A stretch of DNA of 11,593 nt, taken from positions 728,672 to 740,264 of the forward strand of contig MU646421.1 in the NCBI GenBank assembly GCA_026770585.1. The letters run 5' to 3'. This document shows, in pieces, positions 1 through 7,071 of this stretch. Both the position numbers and the translations under genes were made by a program. Each line of letters starts with the position of its first letter. Positions within the stretch are counted from its first letter, which is position 1. A model generated the notes under the pieces. It saw only the letters and a program-made list of their open reading frames with translations, searched no databases and was not told the origin of the DNA. The stretch is from Baffinella frigidus. Taxonomy: Eukaryota > Cryptophyceae > Cryptomonadales > Baffinellaceae.

Positions 1-30
1 GCGCTTTGAAACTGGGAGTCGGCTCGCTGA

Positions 31-312
31 TACCACGCTCGTGCCCCCAAGTCGTCGAACAGATACGCTGCCCTGCAGTATGCCACCGTCCCCAGCGCCT
101 GCTCGGGGAGGAGGTGCAGAGCAGGATGCGGCGGGGTCAGATAGCGGTTTCCCCGTCTGTTGAGAGTGCGGGTGTTGGCACGCCGAGGTGCTCAGGTTCA
201 CGCGTCTCAGACACACAAGTGTATAATGCAGACTTTCTCAGTACACAACCGTAGTGCCAAGTCGTTGAATAGATACTCGGCCCTACAGTATGCCACTGAC
301 CCCAGCACCTGC
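31..312. repeat. Direct duplication, about 70 bp unit, 211 bp apart
   Basis: A segment at about 31-102 recurs, diverged, at about 242-312. Shared blocks include AAGTCGT, AGATAC, CAGTATGCCAC and CCCCAGC. No reading frame here looks like a protein I recognise. The spacer 103-241 shows nothing identifiable. Confidence 0.7.
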
Positions 313-375
313 CCACACCGTCCTTCGCGAGGAAAAATATCACCGCGCTTGTGAGGATTAGGGGTTAGGGATTAG

Positions 376-422
376 GTGGATGGATGGATGGATGGATGGA
401 TGGATGGATGGATGGATGGATG
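376..422. repeat. (GGAT)n microsatellite
   Basis: About eleven uninterrupted GGAT units, preceded by two degenerate telomere-like GGATTAGGG motifs at 354-375. The MDGW-type open frame across it is an artefact of the repeat. Confidence 0.95.
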
Positions 423-440
423 GGATGATGCCTCCGGGTG

Positions 441-485
441 TTCAGAATTCAGGGTTCAGGGTTCAGGGTTCAGGGCTCAGGGCTT
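441..485 (+). repeat. Telomere-like variant array (TTCAGGG)
   Basis: Consecutive TTCAGGG heptamers, a one-base variant of the TTTAGGG telomere repeat. The array is short and degenerate at both ends. Confidence 0.85.
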
Positions 486-763
486 CTAGCTCTGCCTCAC
501 TCGGGATGGGGTGCCGGGCTGCCGCGAATCCCACAGGCGCGACAGGGCAGGGCAGGACAGGGCAGGACTCTTTCGACGGACTGTATCCGTGAAGCCTGCT
601 AAGTGGCTTCTTTGCACACCGATCTAACAGGCGGGACAGGCCAGGAGAGGAGAGGCGACAGGGTGCAGGGGTTCTAGCTCCGCCTCACTTGGGGTGGCGG
701 GCTGCCGCAACGCCAACAGGCGCGACAGGAGAGGACAGGAGAGGACAGGAGAGGACAGGACGG
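484..763. repeat. Duplicated segment with GACAGG-rich minisatellites
   Basis: A block starting TTCTAGCTC at 485-548 recurs at about 671-730, and each copy runs into a purine-rich minisatellite. These are GACAGGGCAG units at about 540-568, GACAGGCCAG/GAGAGG units at about 633-662, and four GACAGGAGAG units at 724-763. A related fragment (CCTGCCTCACTCGG) lies near 11050. Confidence 0.8.
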
Positions 764-961
764 AGGCTATGATAGCAACTTCCACTGTTAAGATAGCACA
801 CAATCGTGTTTTAATTTGACACCGCGCGACGACCGTCGGGGCCTCTAATCGACCCTGGCATTGCCGATTAACAATTTTTTAAAGGGGTCACATTGTCATA
901 TTAAGAATTTTACAGGAGTTGGATTGTAAAGCTCGAAGGGACAGGACAGGGTTCTCATCCT
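764..961. other. AT-richer unique spacer
   Basis: No gene, RNA or repeat recognised. Base composition shifts to AT-rich compared with the GC-rich repeats on the left. The stretch leads into the inverted-repeat element at 962. Confidence 0.5.
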
Positions 962-1100
962 GGAACATATTTGATTTAAAAGAAAATGGACTGTCAAACC
1001 GGATTCTGCCCTAATTAAATTTACGTAGGGCCCTAATTAATCTTCTTCCAACTCCTATGAACACATAGGGATCCATTTTCTTTTACATTAAACATGTCCC
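962..1100. mobile_element. MITE-like element, 29-bp terminal inverted repeats
   Basis: The arm at 962-990 and the reverse complement of 1072-1100 match at 25 of 29 positions. The inner 14 bases (TAAAAGAAAATGGA at the left arm) are almost perfect. The 139-bp element is AT-rich inside and contains the duplicated word GCCCTAATTAA. It encodes nothing. No clear target-site duplication is visible, so this could also be an old foldback. Confidence 0.6.
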
Positions 1101-1204
1101 CGAATTAGCTCAGAAGGGGCACCTGCTGGGCGCGCGCGCTCCACACCGGGTCCTTTCTCGGAGCCAGGATCTGCCGATCGCGTTGGGGTTATTCAAAATC
1201 CCTT

Positions 1205-1345
1205 CGAAGTCCGCTGTGTGGCCTACGCATCATGTAAAGCCACTCAGAACGATTATCGCATCGTGTAAAGCCACTCGCCGCGATTCTGAGCAGAGCAGAT
1301 GCAAAAGGTTCTAACAGCAATTCTGAGCAGAGCAGACGCGGGAGG
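1205..1345. repeat. Short direct repeats
   Basis: GTAAAGCCACTC occurs twice (about 1233 and 1264), and ATTCTGAGCAGAGCAGA occurs twice (about 1282 and 1320). Together they form a small two-part tandem duplication. Confidence 0.75.
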
Positions 1346-1559
1346 AATTGAGGGTTTATGGTGTAAGGTTTGTGCGGAATTGAGGTTGTGGGGATCGTGA
1401 CGTGGCGAAACGATTTCTTAGGACGGGCTATATTGTTGAAATTTGTCTTACACGTTAGGTGTCAAATAAAAATGCGATTCGGATGCGGGGTGGGAGGGTG
1501 CGGCCACCTCGCTAGCTTCTGCCGCCGCCATCGTGCATCCTGCCCAGAGAACACACGCA
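1346..1559. other. No feature seen
   Basis: Open frames on both strands here are short and overlap each other. None gives a recognisable protein, splice pattern or RNA fold. Confidence 0.5.
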
Positions 1560-2230
1560 TAAGAGAACACACGCATAACGTTACTCCGACCACACCCGAC
1601 ATACCCGCCGGTGGGGATCCTACGTATTCCCACCCGAGCAGGCCTTGTGTGACTAGGCCTTAGCGAGCGCCACAACACTCCGTGGTTGCACAGGTGCACG
1701 CATGCTACGCGCTCGTGTGGGGGAAGAGTGCGACCACGGGAGTGTTTTGGCACGCGGTAGGGCGTTATTCGGACCACACCCGACATGCCCACCACGTATC
1801 CCCCCCCGAGCCACTCGAGGAGGCCTTGTCTGACTAGGCCCTAGTGAGCACCGAAACACTTAGTGGTCGCACAGGCTCCGGGCACTTGGGAGGGCCAGTG
1901 GGCAACGTTCGAGTCCGTGGACCAATGCCAGCCCCCCGTGGACCAATGTGTTCTCCCCCTCGAACCCCTTCCTAATTTGCGTGTGATGCTGTTCCCACCC
2001 GAGGAGACCTTGCCTGACTAGTTTGAGCAGGATTTGAGCACAGATGACTCCGTCCTCCCAACTAGGACCTGCAGCCAAAACACTCCTCCGTCGCACAGGC
2101 GCACGCATGCTACGCGCACGTGGGGGGGAGATCTGGGCAACGTTCGAGTCCGTGGTCCAAGGCATGATCCCCCTCGACTCCCTCCTGTTTTGCGCGTGAT
2201 GCACGTGCTGGGAACAAACGCATGCTACTA
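1560..2230. repeat. GC-rich tandem/dispersed repeat block, about 180-210 bp units
   Basis: Motifs recur in the same order. CCGACCACACCCGACAT occurs near 1586 and again, slightly changed, near 1768. The GGCCTTG...TGACTAGGCC block occurs near 1642, 1823 and, degraded, 2007. CGCACAGG(C/T)GCACGCATGCTAC occurs near 1690 and 2094. CAACGTTCGAGTCCGTGG occurs near 1903 and 2138. A further diverged fragment lies at 2515-2645. Open frames across the block are by-products of the repeats. Confidence 0.75.
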
Positions 2231-2312
2231 GGAGGGGCTAGTCGTGCAACGACTAGACAACGACGGGGCGAGACGGACCCTTCGAGTCCGTTTCGGACCG
2301 AGGCGTTCTTCC

Positions 2313-2492
2313 CCTACCACGCAAGAGTGTAGGGCAGAGTGGCCCACAGGAGAAATAGTAGAATTCTACTATTTCTTAAGTTCATAAGTGGACATTCTTC
2401 CCACAGAAAAATCGAAATTTCGGAAAGTTGTTACAAAGTCCGTGTGAACTGGCTTGTTTTCCCGGGTCAGCCCTACACTCTTGCGTGGTAGG
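2313..2492. mobile_element. MITE-like element with perfect 23-bp TIRs
   Basis: The segment 2313-2335, starting CCTACCACGCAAGAG, is exactly the reverse complement of 2470-2492. The 180-bp element is AT-rich inside, non-coding, and carries a separate perfect palindrome at its centre-left. The perfect arm identity suggests a young insertion. I see no convincing target-site duplication. Confidence 0.8.
2351..2376. repeat. Perfect 26-bp palindrome
   Basis: The stretch is self-complementary around a central GAATTC, with TAGTAGAATTCTACTA at its core. It lies inside the 2313-2492 element. A second, 10-bp palindrome (CGAAATTTCG) follows at about 2412-2421. Confidence 0.9.
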
Positions 2493-2664
2493 TGTACTTG
2501 TGAGAAGGGTTCTTCAACCTTCGAGTCCAAAGCACTCTCTCACTCGCTCTCATTCACGCGTGCACTGGGGGGGGCGAGTGGTGCAAACCTTGGAGGCCTT
2601 TGACCATGCTATTCTCCCCCTCAACCCCCTCCCGCTCCGCAGCTAGCAACTTCCACGCCTGTGC

Positions 2665-2847
2665 AGGGTTCAGGGTTGAGGGTTGAGGGGTTTAGAATTT
2701 AGGGTTTAGGGTTTAGGGTTTATGGGTTTGGGTTGAGGGTTTAGGGTTTAGGGTTTAGGGTTTAGGGCTAGGGTTGAGGGTTAGGGATCACCCCCTAGCC
2801 CTGAACCCTAACCCCACACCCTAATCCTCAAACTATAAACCCTAAAC
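2665..2847. repeat. Head-to-head telomere-like arrays (TTTAGGG then CCCTAAA)
   Basis: About 120 bp of TTTAGGG, TTGAGGG and TTCAGGG units on the plus strand are followed directly, across a short GATCACCCC junction at about 2785-2793, by CCCTAA-type units in the opposite orientation up to about 2847. The order G-rich then C-rich on one strand is what an end-to-end chromosome fusion would leave. Confidence 0.85.
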
Positions 2848-2849
2848 CA

Positions 2850-3347
2850 ACCGTGGTGGTCGCGGAGAGAAGCAGCGCCTCAGCCTTCTTTTCAGACGGG
2901 ATCAGCACCGAATTTTTGTCGGGTTCTGACCAAACCTTGGTTAGGACATGCGTAAGACCAGAATAGAAATCATCCCTTCGGAGCGCGTTGTGTGGACTGC
3001 ACTGCAAATCCAGAGATGTAAAAGTCAATTCACCCACAAAATCTGTCAACTTAGAAACGAGGTACCCGTAATAAGTACTTCGAACATCGATTTTCGCCTT
3101 GAGTTGACTAATACAAAAACTCCGCCCTGGCAGTGGACTGACCGTGCTGGTCGAGGAGAGAAGCAGCGCTTCCGCCTTCTTTTCAGACGGGATCGGCACC
3201 CGATTTTTTGTCGGATTTTGACCAAACCTTAGTTAGGATATGCGTAAGACCAGTATAGAAATCATCCCTTCGGAGCCCGCTGTGTGGACTGACCGTGTTC
3301 GTCGCGGAGAGAAGCAATGCCTCGGCTTTCTTTTCGGATGGGATCGG
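2850..3347. repeat. Tandem repeat of a 150-151 bp unit (2.4 copies)
   Basis: Units begin ACCGTG at 2850, 3141 and 3292. The first is complete but split by an inserted 136-bp element; the third is truncated. Shared blocks include GGAGAGAAGCA, CTTTTC and CATCCCTTCGGAGC. A further partial copy, with the same CCCTCTCGCGCTGCTGC tail, lies at about 3653-3717. Open frames here repeat the same peptide on both strands and are not supported as genes. Confidence 0.85.
3000..3135. mobile_element. 136-bp inserted element, CACTGC ends, 5-bp target duplication
   Basis: The element starts CACTGC and ends GCAGTG. Weaker inverted similarity continues inward for about 40 bases, to GTCAATTCA against GTCAACTCA. 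It is flanked by GACTG at 2995-2999 and 3136-3140. The next tandem unit has the uninterrupted site, with GACTG once at 3287-3291 followed by ACCGTG, so this is an insertion with a preserved empty site. It is non-coding and so non-autonomous. The CAC ends and 5-bp duplication recall Transib-type elements, but the family is not established. Confidence 0.75.
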
Positions 3348-3451
3348 CGCTCCCTCTCGCGCTGCTGCTACCACCGCGCTCGCTGCATCGAGGGGACCGA
3401 GAGGGGAATTACACTCCGACCCACAAGATTTTAGCTAAGTCAACCAGCTCA

Positions 3452-3548
3452 CCTAAGTCAACTTTCCCCTGATTTCGTTTAGATGGACCCTGCCACCATG
3501 GCCGGCATTTGACGTAAGGCGCTGGTTTTCAGGGGGAGTTGACTTAGG
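3452..3548. mobile_element. 97-bp MITE-like element, about 19-bp TIRs
   Basis: CCTAAGTCAACTTTCCCCTG at 3452-3471 pairs with the reverse complement of 3530-3548 (CAGGGGGAGTTGACTTAGG), with one small length difference. It is non-coding. A partial extra copy of the end (CTAAGTCAAC) lies just outside at 3434-3443. No target duplication is clear. Confidence 0.65.
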
Positions 3549-3579
3549 CGAAATGTTCTGGATCCGAGTGAATTAGGGG

Positions 3580-3990
3580 ACTTGTGCGGAAGGGGGGTTC
3601 GGGAAGTGTAAGGGGTTGAGGGCCGATTCATGTTCGTTTGTACGTAGGCTGATAAGGCCTTCTTCTCGGATGGGGTCGGCGCCCCCTCTCGCGCTGCTGC
3701 CACTACCGCGCTCGCTGCGGATGGTTTAGGGTTCAGGGTTGAGAGGTTGTTGTTGAAATGAGCTTCGCGGTTCTGCATGGGCCGATTCGCGTTCGTTTTA
3801 ATAGGGTAACAGCCTGAAAATGGGGTAGTTAGGCCTACGGCATTGCCTTGGACCTCGCGCTCGCTGCGGGTGAAGGGGTTCAGGGTTTAAGGTTGAGGTG
3901 TCGGGGTTTATTGATGAAAAGTGATTTCCGGTTCTGGATTGGCCCATTCATGTTTGTTTGTAAGTAGGCGAGAGGTCTCCATTGATACTA
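3580..3990. repeat. Dispersed direct repeats, about 160 bp spacing
   Basis: GCCGATTCATGTTCGTTTGTA-like blocks recur near 3622, 3780 and 3940. Each of the last two is preceded by a degenerate GGGTT(G/T)AGG stretch and a GGTTCTGCAT/GGTTCTGGAT block. GCGCTCGCTGC recurs near 3377, 3708 and 3857. Confidence 0.65.
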
Positions 3991-4146
3991 TTACAACCGA
4001 ATCAAGGCGGGTTGGGGTTGGTCGTTGGACCATCTCACGTGGGAGGAGGGATGGTGGCAATGTGTGCAGGGTGGCGGCTCGCAGGAAGCGTTCACACGGA
4101 AACGGTACTAGAGAGTGTGGCTGGAATCAAGAACGGTGTGCAGAAG

Positions 4147-4147
<1 letters not shown>

Positions 4148-4229
<82 letters not shown>

Positions 4230-4283
4230 TGTGTGTGTGTGTGTGCGTGTGTGTGTATGTATGTATGTATGTGTGTGTGTGTA

Positions 4284-4319
<36 letters not shown>
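4148..4319. repeat. Long (TG)n microsatellite with TATG interruptions
   Basis: About 170 bp of TG dinucleotides, broken by TATG and a few CG steps. All six frames stay open across it (VCVCV, HTHTH), so the long open frames there are artefacts. Confidence 0.97.
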
Positions 4320-4320
<1 letters not shown>

Positions 4321-4393
4321 GAGGGAGGCACCGGCAGCAGCGGCGCGAACGGCGGCGGGGGGCATCGCGCATAAGAAGTGGTTAGCTCTGTCG

Positions 4394-4464
4394 CAGTCTT
4401 TTCGGGCTCACCATTTTGGTGCGCCCGGGCTCTTTCCCTCTCCAAAGTTGACGAATTTGTACCG
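4394..4464 (-). repeat. 71-bp dispersed repeat, copy A
   Basis: Read on the minus strand it starts CGGTAC, contains CGTCAACTTTGGAG, then a GGGCGCACC/GGTGAGCCC hairpin, and ends AGACTG. It has exactly the same length as copies B (8022-8092) and C (11102-11172) and aligns to them without gaps. Confidence 0.85.
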
Positions 4465-4577
4465 CATCCCCAGCATGTCAACTTAAGAATAGCCTGCCAA
4501 CCCGCGTGCGGCAGAGGGGGGCACCGGCAGCGACGGCGCGGACGGCGGAACAAGGAGAATGAACGGCGGGTAAACCA

Positions 4578-4652
4578 TCAACCCTCCACCCTCCACCCTC
4601 CACCCTCCACCCTCCACCCTCCACCCTCCACCCTCCACCCCCAAACCCTAAA
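4578..4652 (-). repeat. CCCTCCA heptamer array joined to CCCTAAA
   Basis: About eight CCCTCCA units end in CCCCCAAACCCTAAACC. On the minus strand this reads TGGAGGG, a variant of TTTAGGG, so it is probably a derived telomere-like array in reverse orientation. Confidence 0.85.
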
Positions 4653-4768
4653 CCTTACCGGCAGCGGCGGCGCGAACGGCGGCGGGGAGCATCGCGCAGA
4701 AAAAGTGGTTGGACGCGCGCCGCCCGTCTGCCGCCTGCTTCCTTACTTTCGCATTAGCCGCGTGCTGA

Positions 4769-4960
4769 GTTAGCTAAGTCCGTTACGAATAAGCTGAGTT
4801 AGCCAAGTGCGTTACGAATAAGCTGAGTTAGCCAAGTCCGGTACGAATTAGCTGAGTTAGCCAAGTCCGTTACGAATAAGCCGCGTTAGCCAAGTCCGTT
4901 ACAAATAAGCTGAGTTAGCCGAGTACGAATTAGCCAAGTTAGCCAAGCCAAGTTAGTTAG
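4769..4960 (+). repeat. 29-bp satellite, about six units
   Basis: Units beginning GTTAGC start at 4769, 4798, 4827, 4856, 4885 and 4914, an exact 29-bp period. They carry the core AAGTCCGTTACGAATAAGC and then decay to shorter units by 4960. Degenerate copies recur at about 5032-5095 and 5262-5325. The frames through it give AKLAKY-type peptides, best read as translated satellite. Confidence 0.9.
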
Positions 4961-5180
4961 GCGGGGAGCATCGCGCAGAAGAAATGGTTGGATGCGCGGC
5001 GCTCGTCTACCGCCTGTTTGCTTCCGCATCAGCCAAGTTATCCAAGTCCGTTACGAATTAGCTAAGTTAGCAAAGTACGCATTAGCCAAGGTGGACCAGT
5101 CCGTGGTAGCACGCACAGTGTGTAGTCAAGCAAAGTCCGTATGGAAGCATACACGGTATGAGGTGCTCCTCTTGAACACT

Positions 5181-5372
5181 GCATCTTCCACCAATCAACC
5201 GTAGGGTGCTGGAGTCGGTTGGAGGGTGCTGGAGTCAAACCTCAATCTCGACTCCAGCGTTGGCCAACTCCGTTACGAATCAGCTAAGTTAGCCAAGTAC
5301 GAATACGCCAAGTCAGCAAAGCCAAGTATGCCATCTTCCACCAATCAACCGCATGGAGGGTGCTGGAGTCGG
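5181..5372. repeat. Direct duplication around CATCTTCCACCAATCAACCG
   Basis: The block CATCTTCCACCAATCAACCG followed by GGGTGCTGGAGTCGG occurs at about 5181-5219 and 5331-5370. A third GGTGCTGGAGTC lies between them at about 5226. The remainder of 5096-5456 shows nothing else. Confidence 0.8.
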
Positions 5373-5456
5373 GGGGTCGAGGGTGGGGTGCAGAGACCTT
5401 TGCAAGGTCCAGGAGAATCGTCCATATTGCTTCCGCGTGGTCCTGCACCACCAGTG

Positions 5457-5790
5457 GGTTTAGGGTTTAGGGTTTGGGGTTTGGGGTTTGGGGTTTGGGG
5501 TTTAGGGTTTGGGGTTTGGGGTTTGGGGTTTGGGGTGTGGGGTTTGGGGTTTGGGGTTTAGGGTTTGGGGGTTAGGGTTTTGGGTTTAGGATTTAGGTTT
5601 GGGGGTTTGGGGTTTGGGGTTTAGGGTTGAGGGTTTAGAGTTTAGGGTTTAGGGTTCTGGGTTTAGGGATTAGGGATTAGGGATTAGGGATTAGGGTTTA
5701 GGGTTTAGGGATTAGGGTTTAGGATGTAGGGCGTAGGGCGTAGGGTTTCGGGATAAGGGTTTCGATATAAGGGTTTAGGGTTCAGGTATT
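5457..5790 (+). repeat. Large degenerate telomere-like array (TTTAGGG/TTTGGGG/ATTAGGG)
   Basis: About 330 bp of heptamer variants occur in blocks: TTTAGGG, then many TTTGGGG, then TTTAGGG, ATTAGGG and GCGTAGG. The runs of GGGG spaced by TTT would allow G-quadruplex formation. The GFGVWGL-type peptide it encodes is an artefact. Confidence 0.93.
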
Positions 5791-5862
5791 ATGGGTTAGG
5801 GTGGAATGTACGTGGGAGACACGTGAGGTGGCGGAGCACCGCGCAATAACGGGCAAGATCTT

Positions 5863-5955
5863 GCTTATCCGCAAAACCTTATTCATAAACCATTATCCCT
5901 CAACCCTTATGCCAAAACCCTTATCCCTAAAACCTAAGCCCTGACCCCCCAAACG
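5863..5955 (-). repeat. Reverse-orientation telomere-like remnants (CCCTAAA/CCCTTAT)
   Basis: CCCTCAACCCTTATG, AACCCTTATCCCTAAAACC and related words form a decayed C-rich strand array. It faces the G-rich array at 5457-5790 across about 70 bp, a second head-to-head arrangement. Confidence 0.65.
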
Positions 5956-6145
5956 GGTGCCTCCGCCTCCTGGAACCGGTGCGTATCCTGGAACCGCTGC
6001 GTAAACACGCACCGGTTCGCGTCCAGTGGTACACATCTTAAAACACAAATATACATGTATACAGAGAAAGCGTGGGATGCACGTGGGAGACACGTGCGGT
6101 GGGGGAGCACCGCCCGAGAACGAGCAAGATCGCCTCCTACTTAGG

Positions 6146-6172
6146 CTGGTCTCCTCAAAACGAGGAGACCAG
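6146..6172. repeat. Perfect 11-bp stem hairpin
   Basis: CTGGTCTCCTC, loop AAAAC, then GAGGAGACCAG. It is followed by an AAGTTGAC...GTCAACTT inverted pair at about 6174-6216. No T-run follows to suggest a terminator. Confidence 0.85.
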
Positions 6173-6492
6173 AAGTTGACTTGCCGGGTGTGTGTGGTAC
6201 AAAATCGTCAACTTTTGGCGAGCAAACGATCAGTCAACACGGCTGAGGCAGAGCTGGAATGTACGTGGGAGACACGTGCGGTGGCGGAGCATCTCCCCAG
6301 AACGAGCAAGATCGCCGAGGGGCTTATAAACGTTGTTAACGCATGAACACGCACCGGTTCGAGTCCAGTGGCACACATCGAAAACAAAAACATACGTGTA
6401 CACAGAGAAAGTGTGGGATGTACGTGGGAGACGCGTGCGGTGGCGGAGCATCTCCCCAGAACGAGCAAGATCGCCACTTCCATCTCTCCCGC

Positions 6493-6806
6493 TGACTGCC
6501 CCCCGTCACCGCCCGATTCCTCCTGCAACCATATTGTGTGTGTTGAGAACGAAATCCTCCTGCATCCAATCGTATCGTGTGTGTGTGGTTGCGAACGAAA
6601 CAGCATCCATCTCTTCCGCAAACTGCCCCCCGTCTCCCCCCGATTCCTCTTGCATCATGATGATTTGTTTTGAAAACGAATCCCGCCTGCATCCAGCCAT
6701 ATCGTGTGTTTTTGTTGACAACGTAAGAGGCCCCTGAAACTGACCGCCGCCGCCGCCCGATTCCTCCTGCATCCATATCGTGTTGGAGAGAACGTAAGAG
6801 CCCAGA
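6493..6806. repeat. Minisatellite, about 120-bp unit, 2.6 copies
   Basis: Copies begin CTGCCCCCCGTC at about 6493 and 6621 and CTGACCGCCGCC at about 6738. Each contains CGATTCCTC(C/T)TGCA, an ATATCGTGTG word and a GA(G/A)AACGAA or GACAACGTAAGAG word. Within each unit there is a half-unit repeat. The long minus-strand frame through it is repetitive and not supported. Confidence 0.8.
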
Positions 6807-6827
6807 TCCGCGGTTCAGCCTGGAGAT

Positions 6828-7002
6828 TCAGAATTCAGGGTTCAGGGTTCAGGGTTCAGGGTTCAGGGTTCAGGGTTTAGGGTCTAGGGTTTAGGGTTTA
6901 GATTTGAGGGTTTAGGGTTTAGGGTTTAGGGTTTGGGGATTAGGGTTGAGGGTTGAGGGTTGAGGGTCTGGGGTTTAGGGTTTAGGGTTTAGGGTTTAGA
7001 GT
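6828..7002 (+). repeat. Telomere-like array (TTCAGGG, TTTAGGG, TTGAGGG blocks)
   Basis: Homogeneous blocks of TTCAGGG, then TTTAGGG, then TTGAGGG, then TTTAGGG again. Block-wise spread of variants suggests local slippage or gene conversion rather than random decay. Confidence 0.92.
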
Positions 7003-7071
7003 CCGAGCAAGTTGTCTGCAGGTTTACAGGTTAGGCGTGGACGCGCGAGGGATGGGATGTATACATGAGTA

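Larger units (their letters stand above)
4325..4765. repeat. Repeated CGGCGGCGCGAACGGCGG module
   Basis: A block reading CACCGGCAG...CGGCGCGAACGGCGGCGGGG followed by CATCGCGCA...AAGTGGTT occurs at about 4329-4382 and 4656-4711. Part of it occurs at 4521-4570, and its second half again at about 4961-4993. The copies at 4680-4760 and 4961-5035 are followed by related GTCT(G/A)CCGCCTG sequence and then by the 29-bp satellite, which points to a larger segmental duplication. Confidence 0.75.
5802..6476 (+). repeat. Four-copy repeat with paired CACGTG boxes and interleaved B-box-like unit
   Basis: A block of about 60 bp (ACGTGGGAGACACGTG, GGTGGCGGAGCA, then AACGAGCAAGATC) occurs at about 5802-5860, 6072-6131, 6255-6316 and 6413-6476. 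Between copies, a second block (AACACGCACCGGTTCG, GTCCAGTGG, CACATC, then AACA-rich) occurs at about 6004-6070 and 6346-6411. The unit period near the right is about 160-340 bp. No protein is supported. Confidence 0.85.

Noticed and set aside
1098-1175. tRNA-like start (GAATTAGCTCAGAAGGGG)
   Set aside because: The D-stem does not pair, there is no TTCRA T-loop at the right distance and no acceptor stem closes.
4394-4464. 71-bp repeat as a tRNA or tRNA pseudogene
   Set aside because: The length is tRNA-like but there is no T-loop, no anticodon stem, and only one hairpin at one end.
3921-4553. Long open frames on both strands (VCVC and HTHT proteins)
   Set aside because: They exist only because the TG microsatellite lacks stops in all frames.
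4769-4960. CRISPR-like array (29-bp units)
   Set aside because: The units are contiguous with no unique spacers, and the context is eukaryotic.
5226-5561. Plus-strand frame ending in a GFGVWGL repeat
   Set aside because: It is translated satellite followed by translated telomere-like heptamers, with no independent protein signal.
6336-6776. 146-codon minus-strand frame
   Set aside because: The peptide repeats with the underlying minisatellite and has matching open frames on the other strand.
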